From contig CAZGPW010000092.1 of NCBI GenBank assembly GCA_964527535.1, positions 1-30,930 of the forward strand: DNA of 30,930 nucleotides, read 5' to 3'. This DNA comes from JAQIBY01 sp964527535. Its GTDB lineage: Bacteria > Bacteroidota > Bacteroidia > Bacteroidales > ML635J-15. Below the pieces are notes generated by a model. That model was not told the origin of the DNA. It was given only the letters and a program-made list of their open reading frames with translations, and did no database searches. The position numbers were made by a program, and so were the translations under genes. Positions 16,406-23,960 of the stretch are shown here, in pieces. Within the stretch, counting starts at the first letter, position 1, and every line of letters begins with the position of its first letter.

Positions 16406-18019
16406 TCATTTTTCTATTTTCAATATTTTTTCTTCAAAGCAAGGTTTGTGGCCATGTTTTATTTGCAGATAATACATACCTGCTTTAAGTTCATTGAGCT
16501 GAATTTTTGTTTTAGTTTGCCCTGCAGTTAGGCTCTGCTCGTGCACAGCATTTCCTTTAACATCAAACAAGGTCAAATGTGCAGGTTTATTCAGAAATTT
16601 GTCGTTGAGTTCAAGAAAAATGTGATCATGACAAGGATTCGGATAGGTTTTAAATCCGTTTTTAATGTTATTAGCAGTCCCAATATGAACCAACACATCA
16701 TCAAGCTGTGGGGTATATACGTCAAAATTGGTTCTGTCGGCAAGTTCACAAGCTCCTGCAGGCACATTTACCGCCCTGCCCAGCAAATCATGCGTATCAC
16801 CCGGTTCAAAACAATCCCTTATTGTCATGTGGTCAAATACAGCGTAAGCATCGTTGTCTTTGGCGGAACTTTCATGATACCCAAGGACATGGCGGATGTA
16901 GGAGCTATCAGGGTTTAATCGTAAGAATTTTGCATTGGCCTGTCCGAATGCCCTGTATTGGAATAAAACATGCGGGTGGTCGGGAGCGGTTTGCACATGA
17001 TCGGTCTCAGAAGCGTTGACCATAAATAACAAATCAGGCAATTTTGAAACCAGGCTGTCTATCCAGTCCCCCGTATTTCTGTAATGCCAAAAATCAGCAG
17101 TTTCACTGACAGAAATGATATGAAAAGGTGGATTTTGGGGGAAAAGGTTTTCTTCATCTGCTTTGGTCATCAAGCGGTTGGAATAATAGGCTTTGTATCC
17201 TTCACCTAAATCAAAAACCAATGGATAAGCAATGAAATCCTGCCCGGGATCAACGCTGTTGTCCATATTAAAATCAAAATACAAACCACCGTACACAGTG
17301 TCATTGATGTTGTCAACGATGGGGATGGCAATGCTGTCATCCCAGTTTAAAGTTTCCATGTTCCAGTTGCCGTTATCCGGGTTATAGGCAGGGTTTGTCA
17401 GGGGATTAAAAGGCCTTAGCGGCGAAGGGCGGGCTCCGGCTTCGGCAGTGGGCATGCCATCACCAACGGGAGATTCCCAATTGAGGATCCAGGCAAGTTC
17501 AGGAAAATCCTGCCCAAACACGCCTGCCACATTGATGTTCGTTACTCCCCCATACGAATAAGCAATCAACCCTGTGTTGTTTTTATCCGGCACAAATGAT
17601 TCAATGTAATCCGAAAGTTTATTTCCACTTGTGTCCGGCGTATGATCCAATGCAAAACGAATGACATCTTTGAGCGCCAGCAAGCTGTTATAGCCTCTGA
17701 TGTCGTATATGCCGCCGCTGTGGTATTCTCCTGTTATGCAACCGGGGAAATTATACCTGATCTCAATGAATCCGTAATCATACATGCCTGGTGTGCCCTT
17801 GCCAAGTCCCTCGCCGTGAAATCCTCCCGGCGTCATAATTGCCACGGGAGCGGTATCTGTATAGCGGGCATATTCAGGAACATCAATGCGCACAGCTATT
17901 CCTGTTTCGCCGGCAGCATCGGACGGGATGTTTGTAAATACAGAGTCGGCCTGCCCGTTAACAAAGGAATGGGTTAACAATAAAATTATAATACAATGGA
18001 TTTTGCTTATTAAATGCAT
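16406..18019 (-). CDS. Secreted alpha/beta-hydrolase-like protein with T9SS sorting domain
   Basis: A 537-residue protein with a signal peptide (cleavage near VNGQ, residue 23). The region at about 55-360 looks like an alpha/beta hydrolase: an oxyanion-type MTPGGFHGEG, the strand GFIEIRYNFPG, and the probable nucleophile elbow LIAYSYGGVT with Ser155. Possible acid/His positions lie in NASETDHVQTAPDHPHV. The C-terminus (about 458-537) is a type A T9SS sorting domain: YPNPCHDHIFLEL, LTLFDVKGN, LKAGMYYLQIKHG and a KIEK end. It should therefore cross the outer membrane by T9SS and be attached or released outside. The substrate is unknown; peptidase or esterase activity is possible. It is not obviously cotranscribed with bamD (79-bp gap). 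Confidence 0.75.
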   Translation of the reverse strand: MHLISKIHCIIILLLTHSFVNGQADSVFTNIPSDAAGETGIAVRIDVPEYARYTDTAPVAIMTPGGFHGEGLGKGTPGMYDYGFIEIRYNFPGCITGEYHSGGIYDIRGYNSLLALKDVIRFALDHTPDTSGNKLSDYIESFVPDKNNTGLIAYSYGGVTNINVAGVFGQDFPELAWILNWESPVGDGMPTAEAGARPSPLRPFNPLTNPAYNPDNGNWNMETLNWDDSIAIPIVDNINDTVYGGLYFDFNMDNSVDPGQDFIAYPLVFDLGEGYKAYYSNRLMTKADEENLFPQNPPFHIISVSETADFWHYRNTGDWIDSLVSKLPDLLFMVNASETDHVQTAPDHPHVLFQYRAFGQANAKFLRLNPDSSYIRHVLGYHESSAKDNDAYAVFDHMTIRDCFEPGDTHDLLGRAVNVPAGACELADRTNFDVYTPQLDDVLVHIGTANNIKNGFKTYPNPCHDHIFLELNDKFLNKPAHLTLFDVKGNAVHEQSLTAGQTKTKIQLNELKAGMYYLQIKHGHKPCFEEKILKIEK

Positions 18020-18054
18020 AATGGCATGTTTTTATTGGTTTTTATTGATTCTGA

Positions 18055-18903
18055 TTACATGATCTTTCTTTTCATGGTTGACAAATCTTCCAAATCAAAG
18101 CTAACCAGGGCAAGTTCGGTTCTGTGATAAGCCGCAGAGCAAGCACAGGTGTTTCCGATTTTTTGTTTCCAGTGCCCTGTGATGGATGATGATTCGTGTA
18201 TATGGCCATGCATTGTCAGGTATGGTTGCCTTTCTTCAATAAACCGTTGTATGGCAATGCTTCCCACATGGACGTCCAGGGGCACGTGATCAATCATTTT
18301 ACCGTCAAGGGCAGCTCTGTCGAGATTTGTTTTATACGGAGGCGAATGAAACAGGAATACCGCCTTTTCCATGTTTTCGTTTTCGGTCATCTTTTTTAAA
18401 TCTTTACTGATGTTGGTAAAGCTGATATCTTCAAGAGGTTCAACAGAACGAGCCCCCTCCACAGGATGCACACAGCCGGGGTCAACAAAAACAGAGACAT
18501 CGTATTTTTCCCAGTCTTTCAGCATGAAAGGTGTGGGTGGGATATATGAATATCCAAAAATATTGTATCCGGCAAATTTTGTTTTTCTAAAATGTATGTA
18601 TTCCCACAAGCCTTTTTCTTCCAGTTTTTTTAATTTAGGTTCTTCTACCCTGGGGTCATCGTTTCCCATAATGACAAAGATACGGGGATAGTTGTTTTTG
18701 AGCTTAAATTTAAGATTTTCAAGCCTGCTGCACAAAAAAACCTCAATGAAATCACCACCGTATATTTCATTGATATTCAAGCCGGGCAATATATCGCCGC
18801 CAATAAAGACCACCTGTGGCTTTTGTTTTTCGATGGCGTCGAATAACTTTTCATACCGAGAAACGTGGCCGTGTAAATCGGCTACAAAAAAGCAGCGTAT
18901 CAT
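18055..18903 (-). CDS. Calcineurin-like metallophosphoesterase
   Basis: A 282-residue cytoplasmic protein with all the metal-binding motifs of the calcineurin-like superfamily: FFVADLHGH (Asp9, His11), FIGGDILPG (Asp37), IMGNDDPR (Asn81), FHSPPY and MHGHIHES. It should use two divalent metals to hydrolyse a phosphomonoester or phosphodiester; the substrate cannot be told from sequence. No signal peptide or membrane segment is seen. It starts one base after the stop (TGA) of the upstream nucleotidyltransferase gene, so the two are almost certainly cotranscribed and may act on related nucleotide substrates. Confidence 0.88.
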   Translation of the reverse strand: MIRCFFVADLHGHVSRYEKLFDAIEKQKPQVVFIGGDILPGLNINEIYGGDFIEVFLCSRLENLKFKLKNNYPRIFVIMGNDDPRVEEPKLKKLEEKGLWEYIHFRKTKFAGYNIFGYSYIPPTPFMLKDWEKYDVSVFVDPGCVHPVEGARSVEPLEDISFTNISKDLKKMTENENMEKAVFLFHSPPYKTNLDRAALDGKMIDHVPLDVHVGSIAIQRFIEERQPYLTMHGHIHESSSITGHWKQKIGNTCACSAAYHRTELALVSFDLEDLSTMKRKIM

Positions 18904-18904
18904 A

Positions 18905-19303
18905 TCATTTATGTTTAATCAGCCTGGCACTGTTATTAAGGGACCCTATCATAACAGCATAACTGGTTTTGTTTTCAATGTCTTCATCTGTGATGATGTG
19001 AATGTCAAAAAGCACATCCGGACGCTTGTTTTTTCCCTGGTTATACATCGCAGCTAATCCATAATTCCATCCTTCAATCCAGGCAATTAATTCCCTTTTC
19101 TGCGCTTCGTTTCCTTTGAAATGAAACATGATATCTATATCGCTTTCGGGGCCGGCTGTGAAATTTTTTGTGCTGCCAATGAGATACATGGCTTCAACCC
19201 CAAACCTGTCAAAATCTAATTTTTCTGCAAGCAATTGTACCATTTCATAGCGCCACTTCGAATGGACATCGCTCTGGGGATTGTTGACTTCGTTGGTCAT
19301 CAT
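18905..19303 (-). CDS. Nucleotidyltransferase-fold protein
   Basis: A 132-residue protein with the pol beta-like nucleotidyltransferase core LIGSTKNFTAGPESDIDIMFHF: the GS pair at 43-44, and the two metal-binding Asp at 55 and 57. A third acidic position may lie in the later strand DVLFDIHIITDED. Small members of this fold include MNT-type antitoxins, tRNA- or protein-modifying AMP transferases and regulators. No HEPN-type partner toxin is visible beside it, so a toxin-antitoxin role is unsupported. It lies one base before the metallophosphoesterase gene in the same direction. ATG at 19303 or 19300. Confidence 0.75.
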   Translation of the reverse strand: MMTNEVNNPQSDVHSKWRYEMVQLLAEKLDFDRFGVEAMYLIGSTKNFTAGPESDIDIMFHFKGNEAQKRELIAWIEGWNYGLAAMYNQGKNKRPDVLFDIHIITDEDIENKTSYAVMIGSLNNSARLIKHK

Positions 19304-19415
19304 ACAAAAGGCTTAATTTGAACTGTAAACTATAAACAAATGTAAGTTGATTTTTCAACAAATCACAATTCTGAATGAAGTTTTTAAAGTGTAGAATCCC
19401 GGATGTTCTCTTTGC

Positions 19416-20168
19416 CTACCTGTCTTTTTCACTCAGGCAGCTTGTGTATTTTTTCAGAAATTTTAACACAAAATACAGCACCCCTGTTACCACTGCACCA
19501 ACAACAATCCATGTTTTGTCAGTAATGAAGTCGCCTTTTTCGAGGTATGCCTCTAAGGATGTAAACACAAAGAAAACCAAAAAGAGGGCAAAAATGCCGT
19601 TTTTTTCCTTTCGCAATACTTTTTTCCAGCTAAAAGGCATGGCGGGCTTACTGTATTTGAAATGTTTCGGTAGAAATGGCGGAACCTTTTCTGCCCAGGT
19701 CAGGTAAGGTTCCCCGAACTTCCGTCTTAAAAACGCTTCTTCGGCAAACACTATCCGTTCGTAATAAATCCAAAACACAAGTGAAAACAACAGGATCAAA
19801 CATACGTTACCTGTTAGCATGGCAATGGCCAGCCACATAAAATAATTACCCAGGTACAGGGGATTCCGGATCAACGAATACAGCCCGGTTGTGTTCAGCA
19901 TATCTGCCACTTGTCCGGCTTTTGTGTTTCTGCCGGAGGTATTCTTGGGCGTATATCCAATGGTAAAAGCCCTGATAAAAAACCCAAACAACCCCACAAA
20001 AATAGCGGCCGATTTCAGGGCATTTTCAAGTAGCGGGAAATTATTATTGTCCAGGGCGGATTCATATACCTGAACACCCAATCCCAAAATTAGCAGCATC
20101 AATGGGAAATAACTTCTGTACCTGAAAAGGAAATCTCCCTGTTGTTTCAATTCTTCTTGTAGTGCCAT
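19416..20168 (-). CDS. Membrane methyltransferase, isoprenylcysteine carboxyl methyltransferase type
   Basis: A 250-residue integral membrane protein with about six hydrophobic segments. The SAM-binding signature of the ICMT/PEMT-like family is clear: TTGLYSLIRNPLYLGNYF (RNP at 101-103), then YYERIVFAEEAFLRRKFGEPYLTW (about 136-157). Enzymes of this family methylate small or lipid-like substrates in the membrane; bacterial members mostly have unknown substrates. The ATG at 20168 (MALQEELKQQGDFLF) is chosen because family members begin at this point; an ATG at 20195 would add nine residues. It stands alone, 112 bp from the nucleotidyltransferase gene. Confidence 0.8.
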   Translation of the reverse strand: MALQEELKQQGDFLFRYRSYFPLMLLILGLGVQVYESALDNNNFPLLENALKSAAIFVGLFGFFIRAFTIGYTPKNTSGRNTKAGQVADMLNTTGLYSLIRNPLYLGNYFMWLAIAMLTGNVCLILLFSLVFWIYYERIVFAEEAFLRRKFGEPYLTWAEKVPPFLPKHFKYSKPAMPFSWKKVLRKEKNGIFALFLVFFVFTSLEAYLEKGDFITDKTWIVVGAVVTGVLYFVLKFLKKYTSCLSEKDR

Positions 20169-20341
20169 AGTATTTACATTAAAATAACCTTGCATAGATC
20201 AACCTGCCAAAACACGCAGGCCATTTAACGGGGCGATAAATTTAGTACAAGTTCGGCACAGTACAAAAAAGGCATCCTAAAGAACAGATGGTTCTACTGC
20301 TATTTTAATGGGCTCATGATTGTTAAAGGGAAAAACTATTT

Positions 20342-21250
20342 CTACAGGTTGTCTGTGTTAAACAGGCTATCATCAATCCCTGTATTAATTTTTACTTCTT
20401 TTACTTTTCTTGTGGATTTCATTTTTCCGCTCATCATCCCCGATTTATCCATTGCTTCCATGCGTGATTCAATCATTTCCCTTTGTTCTTCGGGCATATC
20501 TTCCATTTGCTTTTTCATCTGCTCACGGCTTTCTTTCATTTGCCGTTTTTCTTCAGGCGACATTTCAAATTCCGTAACTGATTCAGAATAATAGGCCACA
20601 TCCACACCGGATACATTCTTAAAATCACTGTTCAACATTGTAATTTTGACATCCCGTTCTTTGTTATTGCCTTCCATACTAACGTCATCAATTTCAATGA
20701 TAAGTTTACGGGTCACCATTTTTTCTGTATCAATGAAAACATCAGCATCGAAAGTCATGTCCTCTGTTTCTGCCTGGCTCATGCTTTCAGCCATTCCGGG
20801 GAAAGGCATTTCACTGAAAGGTGCATCCTCAATGGTAAGGTGATGACATTCAGAGTCATCCACTTTTTCTGTTCCCTGGTAGTTATAATCCTGATCTTTC
20901 ATTCCCAGTACCATATCCACAGGATAGGTTTCCATTTCAGATTTCTGAATATCACCTGTTTGTGAATTTTTAGTCCAATAATATTCGCCGTCATAAATAC
21001 TTACTGACTGCTGCCCGTTGACCTCCTGTTCAACACGGGCTTTGGTTACGATTTTTCCTTCGTGTTTTTCACGTTTCAGGTAATGAACACCGTCCTCGTA
21101 AGTGGTGGTCATATCATTCACTTTTTTCAATTGCTTTTGGTATTTTTCCACCGCCTGATTGATTACTTCATCAGCTTTGTCCTGTGCTATAGATATAACG
21201 GGCAAAACAAAAAAGAAGAGAACCGAGCATAAAATACATTTTCTTTTCAT
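20342..21250 (-). CDS. LolA-like periplasmic protein of unknown function
   Basis: A 302-residue protein with signal peptide MKRKCILCSVLFFFVLPVISIAQ and a beta-rich domain resembling the LolA/LolB lipoprotein-carrier fold (YDGEYYWTKN, then MVTRKLIIEI and DVKITMLNSDFKNVSGVDVAYY). Unusual are a long Glu/Lys/Met-rich helical stretch at about 230-275 (EEKRQMKESREQMKKQMEDM and the following part) and a segment rich in acidic residues and Met. It is probably soluble in the periplasm. No partner gene gives its role. Assignment to a LolA-like fold is structural inference, not a family hit. Confidence 0.55.
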   Translation of the reverse strand: MKRKCILCSVLFFFVLPVISIAQDKADEVINQAVEKYQKQLKKVNDMTTTYEDGVHYLKREKHEGKIVTKARVEQEVNGQQSVSIYDGEYYWTKNSQTGDIQKSEMETYPVDMVLGMKDQDYNYQGTEKVDDSECHHLTIEDAPFSEMPFPGMAESMSQAETEDMTFDADVFIDTEKMVTRKLIIEIDDVSMEGNNKERDVKITMLNSDFKNVSGVDVAYYSESVTEFEMSPEEKRQMKESREQMKKQMEDMPEEQREMIESRMEAMDKSGMMSGKMKSTRKVKEVKINTGIDDSLFNTDNL

Positions 21251-21607
21251 AATGACTTGTTTTTTTAATGTTCAACAATTTATTATTTCTTATTTCAGAT
21301 ATCCCTTATAATTATATCCCTCAGCGAGAGGTAGAGGATAAAAGACTAAAGGTAAAAAATATATACCATCTGACAAAATAAAATTTGAAAACAACCTGTG
21401 AAAGGAGTACAAGCTTAAAGCCGCAAGTAATTTGCGTAACGAGGGGATGAAGTGTATGACAGATGCGGGAAGCACAAACTACATGCGGATTTAAGGTACA
21501 ATTTTATTTGTGGAGACGCAGATTATTAAACAGATAAGCGTTTATTTCGGCATCCACAAAGGAATATCACATTGCTTTTGAGGAGCTATATTTATTCCCA
21601 TAAACAA
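21251..21607. other. Gene-free stretch between the LolA-like and small barrel genes
   Basis: This 357-bp region holds no convincing gene. The 61-codon minus-strand frame at 21290-21475 has no family features. A moderately GC-richer patch around 21400-21490 (AAGCCGCAAG, GCGTAACGAGGGG, ATGCGGGAAGC) differs from the AT-rich flanks and could be a relic, but I find no terminal repeats or transposase fragment. Confidence 0.5.
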
Positions 21608-22084
21608 TCAGAAAATATGATAAACACCTATGGAATAAAGCAACATGAAAGGAGAATCTCCATATTTATCCTCCATTTCATCACTTTGTTCAATGGGAAT
21701 GCCTGCACCTATCTGGAACGTAAACCATTTTTTACCTCTGAAAACCCAGGTAAGCCCAACAGCATTTTGCGTGAAGGATTCTTCAAACCCCTGATGCCAG
21801 TATCCCAGGGACATGAATGAACTTCTCAATGTTGGTTTAAAATGGTAATTTAAACCACCACCGAACCCAACAATACCAGCACCAATCTGAGCGCCCAATT
21901 TGTCTATCAGCAAAAACTCCATATCCACACCAATCATAGAACCACCACCCTGCATTATCCCAATAGTTATGCAATTACGTTTTTCAGGTTCAGGGATAGA
22001 ATCAAATGTGGATGGAACATAGTTTTGAGAAAACCCACCTAGCACAAACACACTAAAACAAATTAAAATACATACTTTTTTCAT
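21608..22084 (-). CDS. Small outer-membrane beta-barrel protein, hypothetical
   Basis: A 158-residue protein with a signal peptide (cleavage near GGFSQ, residue 20) followed by amphipathic strands (MIGVDMEFLLIDKLGAQIGAG, then VGFGGGLNYHF, RSSFMSLGYWHQG, AVGLTWVF, FTFQIGAGIPI) and a terminal Phe. This is the pattern of a small outer-membrane barrel with six to eight strands. I do not recognise a family beyond this. It has free-standing flanks of about 250 and 357 bp. Confidence 0.6.
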   Translation of the reverse strand: MKKVCILICFSVFVLGGFSQNYVPSTFDSIPEPEKRNCITIGIMQGGGSMIGVDMEFLLIDKLGAQIGAGIVGFGGGLNYHFKPTLRSSFMSLGYWHQGFEESFTQNAVGLTWVFRGKKWFTFQIGAGIPIEQSDEMEDKYGDSPFMLLYSIGVYHIF

Positions 22085-22334
22085 ATCATAAAGAATTTAC
22101 AGGTCAGTCACTCGGATGACATCATTTATAACGTTCCTATTTACCTCATCCATACTTTACACGGTTTAAAGATAAATAAAAATTTAGATATAAAAGTTAT
22201 TGATTAAAATACTTACAAAATGCTAAATAATATCACACAATTCATAACGAAAAAAGTGGACAGTAAAAAGATTCAGGGCAAAATTCCATCCATAAGATGA
22301 TGATTCATCAGAAAGTTATTTGTTGAGGCCGGGT

Positions 22335-23624
22335 TTAATTATCTTTCACACAACGGAGATACAGCCCCATTTTTTTGTCGTAATTAATTCTGTACACAGT
22401 TCGGAAATTATACTCGATGACGCGAACTTTGCTGCTGCTGCTTGTGCCTTCGGTCCCGCTCCACCAGTTACCCAGGTAGGCTTTGTTTTCAAACGCTGTA
22501 TTGGTACCACGGTTTCCGCCGGGTAAGGCATCAAATCCACTGAGGCCGATTGGATCGCCACCTCTTAACGCACCATACACCCATAAGTCAGTATCAGCCG
22601 CTAAGCAGGAGCCTTCATTCTCGCCGCGTCTTCCGGTGTCATCAGCTTCAACCTGTGACATGCCCAGTGTCATTTCCAGCTCTTTCCATTCAGCATCGCT
22701 GGGAACATGCCATCCATCCGGGCATACTCCCTGGACACCGCTTGGGTTCAGGTCAGTGCCCGAAGCACCTGACATGGCAGCATTGAAATTATACAATACC
22801 CCATACGTACTGTAATTGTTTGTTGCTTTGGCTTCTGCGACATCAGTGCCATCGTAACCATACACATAATAATACGGACTTGCAGACGCACCTGCCCCGG
22901 GCCCTGAAACATCAGGCAAATATTTGAGGTTTTCCGCCATCCATTCCTGATCCCCTAATGTAACCGTCTCGTAGGTAGTGCCATCACGCTGGTCAGTGAA
23001 TGATCCTGTAACCGGCTCAGTCACTTCAATATAATCTGTTTTGGTTTCGGTATCAGAGCCGTCATTGTTGCTTACTGACAATTCTACGGTATATGTACCG
23101 GTACTGAGATAACAATGTGATGGGTTTTGTTCTGTGGACGTTTCCCCATCGCCAAAATCCCAGCTCCAGCTAGTGGGGTCATTTGTTGATTCATCAGCAA
23201 AGGTGACAGCCACGCCTGTGGATATGTTTTCAGAGGATGCTGAAAATACTGCCTCCGGGGCGCTGGAACTTGTTCCGCCAGACACAATGCTAATTGTAAG
23301 GTTATCCGATGCTTCTTCACCCTCTTCATCAATGGCCGTGGCTTTTATAGAATGGCTGCCTTCAGCGATGTCGCCTGTGTTCCAGGAGCAGGAATATGGA
23401 TCCCCGGCTGCAGTGCCAATGCTTTCATCATCCACATAGAAACGCACTTCCTTTAGGTTTCCATCCGGGTCTTCTGCTTCAACAGTTATAGTTACCACCT
23501 CTCCTTGCGTTATTTCCGAATCCGCTTCTGGCGAGGTTATTTCACAGCTTGGTGCTGTATTTTTTTCACAGCCGGGAAGCACTGCTACCAAGGCAATCGA
23601 TAAAATCGTGAGTGTTTTTTTCAT
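22335..23624 (-). CDS. Lipoprotein with Ig-like, PKD and FISUMP domains
   Basis: A 429-residue lipoprotein: lipobox LPGC with Cys19, then an Ig-like domain (about 25-110, EDPDGNLKEVRFYVDDESIG and SHSIKATAIDEEG). A PKD domain follows (about 125-205, SWSWDFGDGETSTEQNPSH, GTYTVELSVSN), and then a C-terminal FISUMP domain (about 215-429: GDQEWMAENLKYLPDV, YGVLYNF, VCPDGWHVPSDAEWKELEM, GFDALPGGNRG, YLRCVKDN). FISUMP domains occur on secreted or surface proteins in Fibrobacter and Bacteroidota; their function is unknown but they resemble binding modules. The ATG at 23624 is used, since the longer frame to 23678 would spoil the signal peptide. It is downstream of a second FISUMP gene, with a 336-bp gap. 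Confidence 0.85.
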   Translation of the reverse strand: MKKTLTILSIALVAVLPGCEKNTAPSCEITSPEADSEITQGEVVTITVEAEDPDGNLKEVRFYVDDESIGTAAGDPYSCSWNTGDIAEGSHSIKATAIDEEGEEASDNLTISIVSGGTSSSAPEAVFSASSENISTGVAVTFADESTNDPTSWSWDFGDGETSTEQNPSHCYLSTGTYTVELSVSNNDGSDTETKTDYIEVTEPVTGSFTDQRDGTTYETVTLGDQEWMAENLKYLPDVSGPGAGASASPYYYVYGYDGTDVAEAKATNNYSTYGVLYNFNAAMSGASGTDLNPSGVQGVCPDGWHVPSDAEWKELEMTLGMSQVEADDTGRRGENEGSCLAADTDLWVYGALRGGDPIGLSGFDALPGGNRGTNTAFENKAYLGNWWSGTEGTSSSSKVRVIEYNFRTVYRINYDKKMGLYLRCVKDN

Positions 23625-23710
23625 TGGGCTTGTCTTTAAAAATCCAGTATAAATTACATTGTTGGTGTAAAACAGCATGTTGTCATTACTATTGTTGCTA
23701 CAATGTGGTT

Positions 23711-23742
23711 CAAAAATAATATTTTTTATGGTTCTACTGCAA
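23711..23742 (-). promoter_or_regulatory. Candidate promoter of the FISUMP lipoprotein gene
   Basis: Minus-strand TATTTTTG at 23718-23711 with TTG at 23742-23740, 21 bp apart, matches the Bacteroidota -33/-7 promoter, giving an 80-nt leader before the ATG at 23624. Confidence 0.45.
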
Positions 23743-23829
23743 ACTTTCCGTCAAAAAGCCGGACAAGCAGTGTAAAACAAGGAATATCTAAAAAGAAAAA
23801 TTCATGTGATTTTAGGTGTAATGGTGTCG

Positions 23830-23908
23830 GGAGTCGGAAGTCAGGAGTTATGAATATTTCTTCCGACTCCGGTCTTCCGACTTCAGACTTCAGACTTCAG
23901 ACTTGTAA
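23830..23908. repeat. Inverted repeat plus 7-bp direct repeats
   Basis: GGAGTCGGAAG at 23830-23840 and its exact complement CTTCCGACTCC at 23860-23870 form an 11-bp stem with a 19-nt loop. Directly after it come CTTCCGA and then three tandem copies of CTTCAGA (23881-23901) and a partial one. The sequence lies inside the 336-bp gap between the two FISUMP genes and is not part of any coding frame I trust. Confidence 0.8.
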
Positions 23909-23960
23909 CCTATCGGTTATTGCACACAAAAAGATCAGGTAAACAGAGGGTATTTTACAC

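Noticed and set aside
18905..19303. MNT-HEPN toxin-antitoxin system
   Set aside because: The nucleotidyltransferase fold fits an MNT antitoxin, but the adjacent gene is a metallophosphoesterase and there is no HEPN protein with an RX4-6H motif.
18055..19303. Nucleotide-signalling defence operon
   Set aside because: A pairing of nucleotidyltransferase and phosphoesterase invites this idea, but there is no effector, nuclease or membrane pore gene beside them, and the nucleotidyltransferase is too small to be a typical CD-NTase.
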